From the IMG/VR virus record IMGVR_UViG_3300046000_006960, positions 1-53,760 of that record: a DNA stretch of 53,760 bases. One strand, 5' to 3'. Of the stretch, positions 10,155-19,498 are shown piece by piece. The notes under the pieces are model-generated. The model saw only the letters and a list, made by a program, of their open reading frames with translations. It searched no databases and was not told where the DNA came from. The translations under genes were made by a program, and so were the position numbers. The number at the start of each line of letters is the position of its first letter. Positions within the stretch are counted from its first letter, which is position 1. This DNA comes from a virus.

Positions 10155-13100
10155 TTATATAGTGTAGAATATGTTTACTGGGTGTAATACAAACTTATAA
10201 TTATTTGTATTATCAAACTGTAATTTAAGTTTAATGTAGCTACCTCTAATTCTTTCTCTTTTGTTATATTGTCTTGGAATTAGTGCATTCCAATCTCTAA
10301 ACTTTCTACGTAGATTATTATTTCTACCTACTAACAAAGGAGTGACTGCATTACCTATATTACTGTCTTGGTAATCACTATAAGCTCTTATGCCTGTTAA
10401 AGTTTTATCTGGCTGATCTACATTATTTAAATAGCACTCAGACTTAAAATTAACGTTATCAAATATGCAATCTGAATCATATTCAGGATTTACATTTAAA
10501 ACAACATAAGAAGGATAGTATTGTCCAAAAAATTTGTTATACTCTCCGCTGTATTGTTTATATATAGATTTTGAATCTTGAGGTACTGCAAAAAACTTAT
10601 CTCCTCTGCTTATATATCTACTTGGTAAATAATCAAACATAGACACAAAAGCTTTTGAGTTATCATCAAAATTAATAGTAAAAGATTGGTTATCTTGTAA
10701 AAAAGTAAAGAACACTTCATTATTAAGATAATCATATCCAGAAGCTATACCAGCTCTAACTATTGGGTTGTCAACATTAATAAGTGGTTTATTAACATTA
10801 TTGACAAAGTAAGGATGCATTCCTTTTAAATCAGATAACTCGTTTACATCTTGACCTGAACATATATGTAAATTATTATTTATAGTATCATAGAAGTAAA
10901 ATGCAGTAGGAGAATTTACAACGCTCCATTTATTTTTAGTCCCTAATTCAGTAGTAATATATTTATATCTTTCTAATACATTACCAGTACCTAACTGAAC
11001 AGCTATACCATCAGAACCTTGAACTTGTACTCTAGGTTGTATAGATATAAATGCAACTGCATTATCTTGTAAGGTAAATAATTCATCTTTAAAACTATGA
11101 AGATTATTAATTGGTCCAAACTTACCGTCTAAAGTCATAACTTCATTTTGTAATATATCTGTCCAATTATCTATTATTTCTCCAGCAACTTTTACTTTAC
11201 TCACAATAATATTAGTGTCAAAGTTTTTAGCTTTCTTAAAATTGTAGTCAGTATTCCTTCTAATAATTAAATCTGAAGGCTGAGAATAAACATAATTATA
11301 TTTATGGTAGTCTTCATCTTTTATTTGAAATTTAGAATCCCACTCTCCAAAACTTACATCATTTCTATTTTTTAAATCTACAGTTGTTTCAGTCGTGAAT
11401 TCAACTATTTCTTCATATTGTTTAGTTCCTTGATTATTAACATCTGTGTCTTTTCTAACTATCCTTAAAAATCTAAAGTTTTGAACATAAGTATCTCCTG
11501 GGGATTTAATATAATTTGTACTGTTAAATATCTTTTGATAACTACCTATTTCGACATAATTAGTTCTTTTTTTATCTTCCCAGCTATTTCCACCATATAT
11601 ACCTCCTAAATATATTTCATCATTAGTCTTAACCAACTCACCTATTAAACCATTATTATCTCCCGTTATGCCAGAACTTACGGCAATTTGTTCCAAAGAA
11701 AGCCTGTCCCAGTTTTCAGTCACATCTGTATTTGGTCCAGTTACAAATGTAATACATTTATTATTGTCACTATTAACAGAAACAATTCTTCTTCCAAAAT
11801 CACCATCATTAGAATAACTGCTATCTCCATCAGTTAAGCAACTTTGTAATGAATTTGAATATCTGTAGTTTACATCATTATTGTACGTTGTAAAATCTTG
11901 TCCTCTTTCAGTAATTTCAGGTGTTCCATATAAATCATAAATAGTAGTTCCAGATGAAGGATTAAAATAATTAGTAAAAGAAGTAGCAAAAGGAGTAACA
12001 ATAAAATTGTTATTTAAGGATTGTTTCATTAAATCTGTTCCTCCTACAGCATTTTCTAATTTAGCATATAAATTTACTTTTCCATGTAATTCTTGAGTTG
12101 AATTTATAACTAAACAATAAGAGAAAACCCTACTTGGGTTAAATGTTGAAGAAGTAAAAGAGTCATTTCTTTCAATAGAAGAATTTCCAATAACTGCAGA
12201 TAATTCTTCTAAAATATTTTCACCATTTAAATCAGAACATATTCTTACATCGTAAGGAATAGTAGTGTATCCAGTATTTATTAATATGTCATATTTTATA
12301 TTTAATGCATTATAATCTGAATTTAACTTCATAATTATATTTTTATCAAAATAAAATTTATAAATAAGAGTGTATGTTGGGTCAGTTCCAGAAGTTATAC
12401 TTAAAGGATTTGGAATTTGAATTAAATTATTAGACACATAAGTATCTGTAACTTCTATGTTCCCATATCCTCTGTAAAATAAATTTGTTTCCGTAACATT
12501 AGGGTCACTTCCTCCAGGGTGAGCTATTATTCCAGTATCGAGATTATTATATGGATCACCAGTTATGACTCCTATAGAAGAAGAATAAAATGGAGATATA
12601 CCATTATAAGCTTTTGATTCAGTTGTGCCTCCATCACTTATATTAACTTCTTTACTCCAAGAAGCATTATAAACATTTTTTAAAGCTCCTTTAATTTTTA
12701 ACTTTAATCCTGCACTAACAGATATATTATTGTTAAATAATATTTCAGGAGAGTACATTTGAAGCATAGGATTAAACTGCCAAAATTTACCAGATGCATC
12801 TCTATCTCCATAATAAGGAGATGTTACTTCATTTCCAGGATTAGGGCCTCCTCCTACATGCACAAGATTTTCAAGATGGTTACATGTGATTAATGGCCTT
12901 GTATTTCCATAAGAAGAATCTTTGTTAAAATTTCTTAACAATAAATTTGGAAGCTTAGGATCTTCTTTACTGTATTGTTTGATTTGATCAGTAGTAAATT
13001 CTTCCATAGCAGACTTATGATTAAACATCATTGTGCCTAATATTCCATTAGCTATAATAGTTTTATCATTTTGAGTTCTTTCAGCAACTAATATTTTGTA

Positions 13101-14678
13101 TCCAACAGGAATATCATAATCAGATTGAAAATTTGAAGAATTGTTTAACCAAACATAAAAGTCTGATTTTAATGTAGTAGTTAAAGAATTATATTTTTTA
13201 TCTAAATTACCATTTCTTGCTTTAAAATCTGCAATCCATTGAGGTAAAGTTAGTTGACCATATTTATTGTAGAATTGAATAGCTATACGATATATTTCTT
13301 CATCCTTAAAATAAGTAGCATCATTATCTAAAGTGGTAGATTGAGTTAATTCATATTTTATATATTTACCTTCTCCTCCATAAGTTGTGCCATTAAGATT
13401 AAATTTATATAAGTCATAATCTAAATTTATAGAATCTTTTTTATCTTGATAGTTATCAGTAAATGTATTTGTAATAGTTCTCTCTTCCCCAGTTATTCCG
13501 TTAACTACAGGAGTTGTGTCTCCTGGCTCATATTTTTTAATATTATCATAAACTTTACAAACTCCTGAACTATTAAAGCTATATGCTCTAAAATCTTTTT
13601 TAATGTCAAAATTAATTTCTTTATAGTTCGCTTGAAATAATCTATTGAACTTAGAGTTTATGTGCTTTGATATAATTATGTCGGAACCTAAAAATAAAAA
13701 TTCTTCTAAAGATATTGAAGATATTGTTGTTCCATCATCAAATATTTGTATAGCTCCAGAACTTGGTATTTCTGAATCATTTATTATACTTATAGAAGGC
13801 TCTTCGTGATAAGAAGTGTATTTGATTGCATATATCTTTATATGAGTATATGTTTTATCTATATCTTTTATGTTTACAATTGGTATTGTATTCACTTTAG
13901 AATTAACGGCTCCACCACCTAATATTCCATTAGTTAATGAAACCATTTTACTAAATGGAGATAGTTTTGTTTGCGAAGAATTTGATCTATATAAGTTATA
14001 AGCGTATTGTATTCTTCCAGCAGTATGTATTCCTCCAGTTGTTGTAGATAATATAATTGGCTCATTTAAACCATAAGTACCAACCATGTTGATTACATTT
14101 GAAGGAAGATCTATTAACTCTTCTATGTCGCCATTAAATATAGAATGGTTTATATTAATAAATCTCATTTGATATTTTGAATCAACCCAATAAACTTTAT
14201 CTATTTTTTCATTTTCAAAGTTATTTAGCGCTTGTATTGGATTGTTAATACTAAAACCTAGATTTCTTAAATATAACAATCTTATAGAATAGTTTTCATA
14301 ATCTATTGTCCAAATACAATCAAATCCATAATTATCTGTTGTAAATAATATTAATTTACTTCTAGAATTTACATGTCCAACTATTGTTTGAGATAAACTT
14401 TGTTGTGTTGAATTATATTGAGTATTAATTTCGCTATTTATATAACTTAAATTATTACTGCCATAAGTTATTATTTTTGTTGAATAATTTATTACTGGCG
14501 TTGGGATACTTAATACTAATTCGTTACCTTTTTCATTAGTAATAGATCCAGTACTTTGAGTATCAGTAGCTACAATTCTTATGTTACGACCTTCAAAATA
14601 AAAATCATTACTAAATTGTGACTGTGCTACGTCTTGCATCATTCCTTTAAAGGAATGTTTAATTGATTTATTTGACAT
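10155..14678 (-). CDS. crAss-like tail stabilisation/muzzle-type protein, 1507 aa
   Basis: The N-terminus (KHSFKGMMQDVAQSQF, then YFEGRNIRI, then TNEKGNE) is the hallmark start of the large protein annotated as stabilisation protein in crAss-like phages; this is my strongest lineage marker apart from the capsid genes. The 1507 residues are rich in Asn, Ser, Thr and Tyr with predicted beta structure throughout and no membrane segment. In the crAss001 virion proteins at this position form part of the tail barrel and muzzle; applying that here is inference. It is followed by a terminator and preceded, after a 23-nt gap, by the second GIY-YIG gene, which separates it from the connector-type gene. 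Confidence 0.82.
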   Translation of the reverse strand: MSNKSIKHSFKGMMQDVAQSQFSNDFYFEGRNIRIVATDTQSTGSITNEKGNELVLSIPTPVINYSTKIITYGSNNLSYINSEINTQYNSTQQSLSQTIVGHVNSRSKLILFTTDNYGFDCIWTIDYENYSIRLLYLRNLGFSINNPIQALNNFENEKIDKVYWVDSKYQMRFININHSIFNGDIEELIDLPSNVINMVGTYGLNEPIILSTTTGGIHTAGRIQYAYNLYRSNSSQTKLSPFSKMVSLTNGILGGGAVNSKVNTIPIVNIKDIDKTYTHIKIYAIKYTSYHEEPSISIINDSEIPSSGAIQIFDDGTTISSISLEEFLFLGSDIIISKHINSKFNRLFQANYKEINFDIKKDFRAYSFNSSGVCKVYDNIKKYEPGDTTPVVNGITGEERTITNTFTDNYQDKKDSINLDYDLYKFNLNGTTYGGEGKYIKYELTQSTTLDNDATYFKDEEIYRIAIQFYNKYGQLTLPQWIADFKARNGNLDKKYNSLTTTLKSDFYVWLNNSSNFQSDYDIPVGYKILVAERTQNDKTIIANGILGTMMFNHKSAMEEFTTDQIKQYSKEDPKLPNLLLRNFNKDSSYGNTRPLITCNHLENLVHVGGGPNPGNEVTSPYYGDRDASGKFWQFNPMLQMYSPEILFNNNISVSAGLKLKIKGALKNVYNASWSKEVNISDGGTTESKAYNGISPFYSSSIGVITGDPYNNLDTGIIAHPGGSDPNVTETNLFYRGYGNIEVTDTYVSNNLIQIPNPLSITSGTDPTYTLIYKFYFDKNIIMKLNSDYNALNIKYDILINTGYTTIPYDVRICSDLNGENILEELSAVIGNSSIERNDSFTSSTFNPSRVFSYCLVINSTQELHGKVNLYAKLENAVGGTDLMKQSLNNNFIVTPFATSFTNYFNPSSGTTIYDLYGTPEITERGQDFTTYNNDVNYRYSNSLQSCLTDGDSSYSNDGDFGRRIVSVNSDNNKCITFVTGPNTDVTENWDRLSLEQIAVSSGITGDNNGLIGELVKTNDEIYLGGIYGGNSWEDKKRTNYVEIGSYQKIFNSTNYIKSPGDTYVQNFRFLRIVRKDTDVNNQGTKQYEEIVEFTTETTVDLKNRNDVSFGEWDSKFQIKDEDYHKYNYVYSQPSDLIIRRNTDYNFKKAKNFDTNIIVSKVKVAGEIIDNWTDILQNEVMTLDGKFGPINNLHSFKDELFTLQDNAVAFISIQPRVQVQGSDGIAVQLGTGNVLERYKYITTELGTKNKWSVVNSPTAFYFYDTINNNLHICSGQDVNELSDLKGMHPYFVNNVNKPLINVDNPIVRAGIASGYDYLNNEVFFTFLQDNQSFTINFDDNSKAFVSMFDYLPSRYISRGDKFFAVPQDSKSIYKQYSGEYNKFFGQYYPSYVVLNVNPEYDSDCIFDNVNFKSECYLNNVDQPDKTLTGIRAYSDYQDSNIGNAVTPLLVGRNNNLRRKFRDWNALIPRQYNKRERIRGSYIKLKLQFDNTNNYKFVLHPVNIFYTI

Positions 14679-14700
14679 TCTTCAAAAATGTTTTAATTTG

Positions 14701-15387
14701 TTAATGTAAATATTGTATTGTTGTTTTATTTTTTCTATAACCTCTTAAATATTTTGATAACATTTTCATAGGTATATTTAAATCATTAGCACACTCTGTA
14801 ATTGAGTTCCAAATTTTATTTGTTTCAATACATATTACTTTTTTAGACATTTTATTTTCTCCTAATTTTTTTCCAACATTTGAAAACTTTTCATTTTTTC
14901 TAGCAATACTGAGTATTTCTTTATGTTCTTCTGATATTATTTTTCCTTTATTACTAAAAGATATTTTTAATTTAGTTTCATCTGAACAAGGTCTAGTTTT
15001 CATAAAATTACTTATTTGCAACCTTCGCTCAATTGAATTTCTTTTAACTCCTTTATTACCTAAACTTATTTTCTGTTTAGTTTCATTTGATAATTTCCCA
15101 GATTTATCACATGTTTCAGTAAGCTTACAATTTAAACCTTTTACACTTAAAACATCATAATAATCCTGCCAATATCTTTCTTTTTCATTAAGAACATTTA
15201 TATCACATTCTTCAACTATTTCAAATTTATGGCTGTCTATTCCATATTTTAAAAAAGATAATTTAAGTCTTTTATGTGATTTATTTTGATTTATATTTTT
15301 ATAAGAAGAAAATCTTCTATCAATATCAACACTTTGTCCAATATAAATTCTATTTTTTGGAGATATTATTTTATATATTCCTATCAT
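14701..15387 (-). CDS. Free-standing GIY-YIG homing endonuclease with NUMOD3 repeats (second of three)
   Basis: A 228-residue protein with a textbook GIY-YIG core: GIYKI at residues 3-7, YIGQS at 16-20 and R24/R25 nearby, with the catalytic Glu helix in NVLNEKERYWQDYYD. Two or three NUMOD3 motifs follow (SNETKQKISLGNKG, SDETKLKISFSNKG, SEEHKEIL). The C-terminus (TNKIWNSITECANDL, then KNKTTIQYLH) is a helix-turn-helix-like DNA-binding module shared with the other two. Its ATG overlaps the TGA of the upstream connector-type gene (ATGA), so it is translationally coupled to a late gene. Confidence 0.93.
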   Translation of the reverse strand: MIGIYKIISPKNRIYIGQSVDIDRRFSSYKNINQNKSHKRLKLSFLKYGIDSHKFEIVEECDINVLNEKERYWQDYYDVLSVKGLNCKLTETCDKSGKLSNETKQKISLGNKGVKRNSIERRLQISNFMKTRPCSDETKLKISFSNKGKIISEEHKEILSIARKNEKFSNVGKKLGENKMSKKVICIETNKIWNSITECANDLNIPMKMLSKYLRGYRKNKTTIQYLH

Positions 15388-16139
15388 CTGAAGCGGCGAA
15401 TTCTTTCTTTTTCACCCATTTTCTTAAAGAAGTTTTGATGAGCTGTTGTATTAATAATAAGTTTGTTAATAGAATTCATCATTGATTCCATCATATCTTC
15501 ATTAGGCATTTGCAGAGCAGTATAAGCTGAAGGCATATAGAAATATCTTTTTTGTTGAATATAATCAAACGCTTTGTCCGTTACTTTACCCATCATCCAT
15601 AATGGCTCCAAGTATCTATTTAATACATAGTATTCCATTCCTATCATTACAGTTTCATTGTCAGGTATTAACGGATATCCATCTTCATCTAACATTAAGC
15701 CTTTATAAGCAATCTCAATACATCCTTCTCTCATTGAAGTAAATATAATTCCTTTTTGAATTTTATAGGTAAACTCACTTCTTCTGTGATTACCTCTTAA
15801 ATCAAATTCAGTATCTTGCTCATTTTGATGTTCCGCTGGATCTATATGATAAGTATTTGTGGCCTCTCTCATTGCAATAAAGCTACCTTTCTGACCATCA
15901 TTATTAGAATCTAAATACCTAACTCCATCTATTTTTATAATGTCACAAGGTAATTCTGCTTTGTATGAAACCAAGTCTGTTGAAAAAGTCTTTGTTTCGT
16001 ATGCTGTAGGAGCTCCTAATAATTTAATAAATTCTAGTGCATATTCAGCACATTCTTCATATGTAAGTTCTGAAGCAAGTGGATTTTTTAATATTTTCCA
16101 CATTATTCTTCCTAACGATACGTAATTTCCATTTGTCAT
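15384..16139 (-). CDS. Conserved crAss-like head-tail connector/ring candidate, 251 aa
   Basis: A 251-residue soluble protein (starts TNGNYVSLGRIMWKIL) with alternating helices and strands. Proteins like this sit directly before the stabilisation protein in crAss-like genomes and are virion proteins of the neck or ring. The assignment rests on position and recognisable sequence style. It ends TGA, immediately followed in frame by TAG, a tandem stop. The stop overlaps the GIY-YIG start. The upstream 176-residue gene ends 2 nt before it. Confidence 0.65.
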   Translation of the reverse strand: MTNGNYVSLGRIMWKILKNPLASELTYEECAEYALEFIKLLGAPTAYETKTFSTDLVSYKAELPCDIIKIDGVRYLDSNNDGQKGSFIAMREATNTYHIDPAEHQNEQDTEFDLRGNHRRSEFTYKIQKGIIFTSMREGCIEIAYKGLMLDEDGYPLIPDNETVMIGMEYYVLNRYLEPLWMMGKVTDKAFDYIQQKRYFYMPSAYTALQMPNEDMMESMMNSINKLIINTTAHQNFFKKMGEKERIRRFR

Positions 16140-16141
16140 TT

Positions 16142-16672
16142 TTAATATAGTAAAAAGGTGTCGTATTTATCTTTTGTGTCGTCTTTTATTCTTTCACCAA
16201 GAAGTCTGTTAAAACTCCTGCATGATTTAAAGTTGTATAATCTTTTATTCATAAATGGATATATATATTTTTTAAAGTAAACTCTAAATACATATTTTGA
16301 AGTATGAGAATTTGAATATCTTACTAGTAATTTTTTATCTCTAGCTTCTTCATCTTCATTCCACAACTTGTTAGTCTCAACCCAATCAACAGGCGTTGTA
16401 TTTATTAATTTACCATCAACTATCCTAGGTATCCTTTTATCTTTTTTAATACAAAGACTAGCTCCTAAATAAGGCAATACATATTCTAGATTATCCTCAA
16501 TAATAATATCAACTAATTCTTCATTAAATTGAGATATTATTTTGCTATAAATACTTTTACTTATTTTTATATTATCATTATTTTCCTTAAAAAATAAATA
16601 GTAATCTTTTATGCCATAATGAGTTTTAATTTTGCCTTCAGTTCTTTTCTTCTTAGATATCATTATTAGCAT
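16142..16672 (-). CDS. Structural-module protein of unknown function, 176 aa
   Basis: A basic 176-residue protein (Lys/Arg/Tyr-rich) without recognised domains. Two starts are possible, three codons apart (MLIM or MISKKK); the first overlaps the preceding gene by 20 bp. It lies between two neck/tail candidates in one co-directional run, so a minor virion or assembly role is likely. I do not recognise the family. Confidence 0.6.
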   Translation of the reverse strand: MLIMISKKKRTEGKIKTHYGIKDYYLFFKENNDNIKISKSIYSKIISQFNEELVDIIIEDNLEYVLPYLGASLCIKKDKRIPRIVDGKLINTTPVDWVETNKLWNEDEEARDKKLLVRYSNSHTSKYVFRVYFKKYIYPFMNKRLYNFKSCRSFNRLLGERIKDDTKDKYDTFLLY

Positions 16673-17339
16673 CGTTTTCTTTATCTTCAGGAACAGTAAG
16701 TTGTTTAGTTAACTCTTTAACTATTTCTGATTTTATTAAGTCAATATAATGAGGCTGAATAGGATAGTCAACTGTATTTATATCAAAACAAGGAGTTGCG
16801 TCTGTACAGTTACAGCAATTTGTATAATCTTTTAAATCTAAAGGATCTTCAAAAACTCCAGTTACAGTTATACACTCTAACATGTTTAAACTATCTTCAT
16901 CACTAAGTAGATAGATGTATCTATCATTATCTAAGAACGTAAATATACCTTTACTAAATGGAGAGCTACTACTGTAAACTGCTTTTGCTTTTGTAGTAAA
17001 ATTAAAAGGAACACCTATTCTTTTTGTAGATTTAACACTTGTTATTGCTGATTTTATGTGAAGTTCAATTGGCTTAGGAATTGGCCTTTTTGTTCTTAGA
17101 ATAGTTTCACAATCATAATCTATATTACACTCACTTGCTTTAACTCTTTCCAAGCCCAAACATAATGTTTGAGTTACAGAAATATCAGTAGTCCTTTGGT
17201 AATTATTTAGCTCTTGTCTAAGATATTTAGATCGTTTAAGACCAAATAGATATATTATATATCTATCGTCTATCTCTCCATCAGATGTGTACTGCTTTAA
17301 TTGTTCGCGTACATCATAAATTATTTTTTCTAGTACCAT
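16653..17339 (-). CDS. Structural-module protein with Cys cluster, 228 aa
   Basis: A 228-residue protein. Residues about 170-185 hold a Cys cluster (NCCNCTDATPCFD) that could bind metal. The N-terminal helix starts VLEKIIYDVREQL. It is the first gene after the exonuclease unit's terminator and overlaps the next gene by 20 bp. Position between the lysis region and the tail gene suggests a connector or tail role. It is not recognised by sequence. Confidence 0.6.
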   Translation of the reverse strand: MVLEKIIYDVREQLKQYTSDGEIDDRYIIYLFGLKRSKYLRQELNNYQRTTDISVTQTLCLGLERVKASECNIDYDCETILRTKRPIPKPIELHIKSAITSVKSTKRIGVPFNFTTKAKAVYSSSSPFSKGIFTFLDNDRYIYLLSDEDSLNMLECITVTGVFEDPLDLKDYTNCCNCTDATPCFDINTVDYPIQPHYIDLIKSEIVKELTKQLTVPEDKENDANNDI

Positions 17340-17350
17340 TTTTCATTTAT

Positions 17351-17384
17351 AAAAAAAGCTCCCAACTGGTGAGTTAAGAGCTTT
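17351..17384 (-). terminator. Intrinsic terminator after the exonuclease gene
   Basis: On the minus strand AAAGCTC and GAGCTTT pair around a 16-nt loop and run into a T tract. It follows the exonuclease stop by about 10 nt and isolates that gene from the tail genes beyond. Confidence 0.75.
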
Positions 17385-17392
17385 CGTTAATA

Positions 17393-18325
17393 TTATTTAT
17401 TTAATATGTATTTGTTGTAATTAGTATTTGACATTTCAAACATTCTGTTATTATCTAAATCTTTCATAATTCTTTTAATTGTTCCAGTATTTGTAGTTAC
17501 TGTTTTAATCAATTGTAGATTGTAATTTCCAGATACAGGAGAACTATATTTTACTTCATCATTTAACACTCCAACATGCAATCTTGGATTATCTAGATAC
17601 TGCAACTCGTTATAAACTTTTTCAAGCTGCCTAACATCTTCATCGCAATAATCTAACATATCTTTCATAGCCTCTCTGTCATTCAACATAACCACTTTAT
17701 TCCACAAATCTGGAGTTGTTTGAATTTTTCCTTCAAAACCTAAAAATTTAGAAATATAATCTAGTCTGTTTGAGTTTAAATAAAGTTTAGCTTTTGCAAC
17801 CTTTAAAGTATCAAATTGTTTGTAATTTGGAAGCATTGGTATTCTATGAAATAGAGCTCTAGTTTTTAACCATTTAATATCAAAGTTATCTCCGTTGTGA
17901 GCCACTATTAAATCAGCTTCGTTTAAAACTTCTACAAATTGTTCTATTAAGAATTTATCACATTGTTTATTATCCCATGTTAAATTATAAACCTCATCTT
18001 CGCCTTGCCATTTATAAGAAATACATATAATTGCTCTTTCTTTAATAATTTGATTAGGCATTATGTTTTGTTTATAACCAGCTCTCCAGAACCATCCTAT
18101 GTTAGGACTTGTTTCTAAATCGTATATTAACACTTTAGCTGTTTTAGTTTTTATTTTTAAGGATGTATTCTTAATTTCTTGATTGCATTCTCTTAAGGCT
18201 ATTTTGCAGTTTCCAACTGTAGTTTCAAACCCTTTACTTCTTAAATGATTTCTAAGTCTTTTAGATCCTTCTTTTAAATAACCTGGTTTTGCAATTAAAA
18301 AAGCTTTTATTTCTTGTAAATTCAT
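17393..18325 (-). CDS. DnaQ/PolB-like 3'-5' exonuclease, 310 aa
   Basis: A DEDD-family 3'-5' exonuclease. The three motifs are visible: Exo I DLETS at about residue 69-73 (LIYDLETSPNIG), Exo II HNGDNFDIKWL at about 143-153, and Exo III YCDEDVRQLEKVY at about 226-238. The N-terminal 60 residues are extra and unassigned. There is no polymerase domain at 310 residues, so it is a stand-alone nuclease that would degrade DNA in replication, repair or host takeover. It is an odd neighbour for virion genes. It has its own promoter of the spacer-conserved class (18350-18380) and its own terminator, so it forms a one-gene unit and is probably expressed earlier than the surrounding genes. Confidence 0.85.
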   Translation of the reverse strand: MNLQEIKAFLIAKPGYLKEGSKRLRNHLRSKGFETTVGNCKIALRECNQEIKNTSLKIKTKTAKVLIYDLETSPNIGWFWRAGYKQNIMPNQIIKERAIICISYKWQGEDEVYNLTWDNKQCDKFLIEQFVEVLNEADLIVAHNGDNFDIKWLKTRALFHRIPMLPNYKQFDTLKVAKAKLYLNSNRLDYISKFLGFEGKIQTTPDLWNKVVMLNDREAMKDMLDYCDEDVRQLEKVYNELQYLDNPRLHVGVLNDEVKYSSPVSGNYNLQLIKTVTTNTGTIKRIMKDLDNNRMFEMSNTNYNKYILNK

Positions 18326-18349
18326 ATAGTATGTTTTATATTTATTTTA

Positions 18350-18380
18350 CAAAGTTACAACAAATATTTGACATTTCCAA
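18350..18380 (-). promoter_or_regulatory. Bacteroidota-type promoter, conserved-spacer class
   Basis: On the minus strand: TTG, 20 bp, TAACTTTG. The spacer carries TGTCA and, directly before the -7 element, TTTGTTG. The same spacer words occur at 43386-43416 and 43820-43850. It is placed to transcribe the exonuclease gene. Confidence 0.75.
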
Positions 18381-18404
18381 ATATTTTATCACTTTTTTTA
18401 TAAT

Positions 18405-18995
18405 TTATTTTTTTATATTGATAAATCTAAAAGAATATCCAAGATAAATGTTACTATTTGTATCGTATCCAGTACTAAACAAGTCGCCTCTTTTGTTTTG
18501 AAAAAAGATATTACCTTTAGTTCCAAAATTATTTAATTGTAAATTATTAAATGTTTCAAAACCTCCATATAAAGCAAATACTGTTTTCTTTTCAGGCAAC
18601 CTAGCTTTAATTGTTATTGTAGGAGCTATTTTAAGAAGTTCTCCTTTAGTTTCTGTAAAAATAGATACGTCAGCTATACTATCATTAAATTCGTTCTTGT
18701 ATTGTCTTATTTTAGTTGCATTAGCAAACATTTCTAATTTAACACTATCTTTTGCCTTTTCAAAAACTTTAACTTCCACAGTATCAACTCTACCTTTTAA
18801 AAATACAGTATCTCCTTTTATAGTTTTGTATTTAGTTACAAATTTAGTTGCTATTTCTTCTGGAAAATATATTGTGTCATATTGCTTAATTATTTTATCT
18901 TTATAAGTTATCTTATCTCCTTTGCAACTTCTTTGTAAGAACAATAATGTGCATAAAACAAGAATAACTATATAAGGTACATATCTTTTATCCAT
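18405..18995 (-). CDS. Membrane-anchored lysis-region protein (spanin-like candidate), 196 aa
   Basis: An N-terminal hydrophobic segment (VPYIVILVLCTLLFL, residues 6-20) is followed by a Cys and a charged, strand/coil-rich ectodomain. The C-terminal 60 residues look like amphipathic beta strands (LYGGFETF, NIYLGYSFRF) as in outer-membrane-facing proteins. It starts at the stop of the glucosaminidase gene. The topology and neighbourhood suit a spanin or an envelope protein of the lysis step. The family is not firmly recognised. Confidence 0.6.
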   Translation of the reverse strand: MDKRYVPYIVILVLCTLLFLQRSCKGDKITYKDKIIKQYDTIYFPEEIATKFVTKYKTIKGDTVFLKGRVDTVEVKVFEKAKDSVKLEMFANATKIRQYKNEFNDSIADVSIFTETKGELLKIAPTITIKARLPEKKTVFALYGGFETFNNLQLNNFGTKGNIFFQNKRGDLFSTGYDTNSNIYLGYSFRFINIKK

Positions 18996-19498
18996 TATTT
19001 AGGTAGTCTTTTTATAACAGATTTCATTACCTGTTTTAATTGTTCTGCATAATCAGGAGCGGTTGCGTAACCAGCCTTTGCGATTTCATCAAAAAATAAC
19101 GTAGGTGTATTTTTTACTTTTATAGCTTTTGCGTATCTAGGATTCTTTAAAAAGAAATTAACATGATCTGTAAATGCTAGCTCAGCAGAAGGATATTTTC
19201 TAAAATAATCTTTTACTGTATACTTAAATTTATTTCCTGCTTTTACAATTTTTAATATTACAGGAAACTTAACTTTATCAGTAGACAAATACTCCGTTGT
19301 TGTAATTAATTGCTCATTACCATTTACTCCATCAGTATCTTTAATACCAAAGAAGTTGTTTCCCACAGCCTTCTGACCCCAGCCACTCTCAAGCGCACCC
19401 TGAGTCAGAGGTATGAGGTAATGAAATCCTGTTTTAGCCTCTACTTTTTTAGCTTCTGGCAAATATGTTTTTACAAATTCTTCTGGTGTAATATTCAT
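18995..19498 (-). CDS. Glucosaminidase-type endolysin (GH73/FlgJ-like), 167 aa
   Basis: A single-domain peptidoglycan hydrolase. The N-terminal block (PEEFVKTYLPEAKKVEAKTG, then LIPLTQGALESGWG) carries the catalytic Glu in ALESGWG at about residue 38. NNFFGIK and the later YPSAELAFTDHVNFFL block are typical of the GH73 mannosyl-glycoprotein endo-beta-N-acetylglucosaminidase fold. The length of 167 residues equals one catalytic domain with no binding module and no signal peptide, so a holin is needed to release it. It overlaps the GIY-YIG stop (ATGA) and abuts the membrane protein gene. Confidence 0.88.
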   Translation of the reverse strand: MNITPEEFVKTYLPEAKKVEAKTGFHYLIPLTQGALESGWGQKAVGNNFFGIKDTDGVNGNEQLITTTEYLSTDKVKFPVILKIVKAGNKFKYTVKDYFRKYPSAELAFTDHVNFFLKNPRYAKAIKVKNTPTLFFDEIAKAGYATAPDYAEQLKQVMKSVIKRLPK

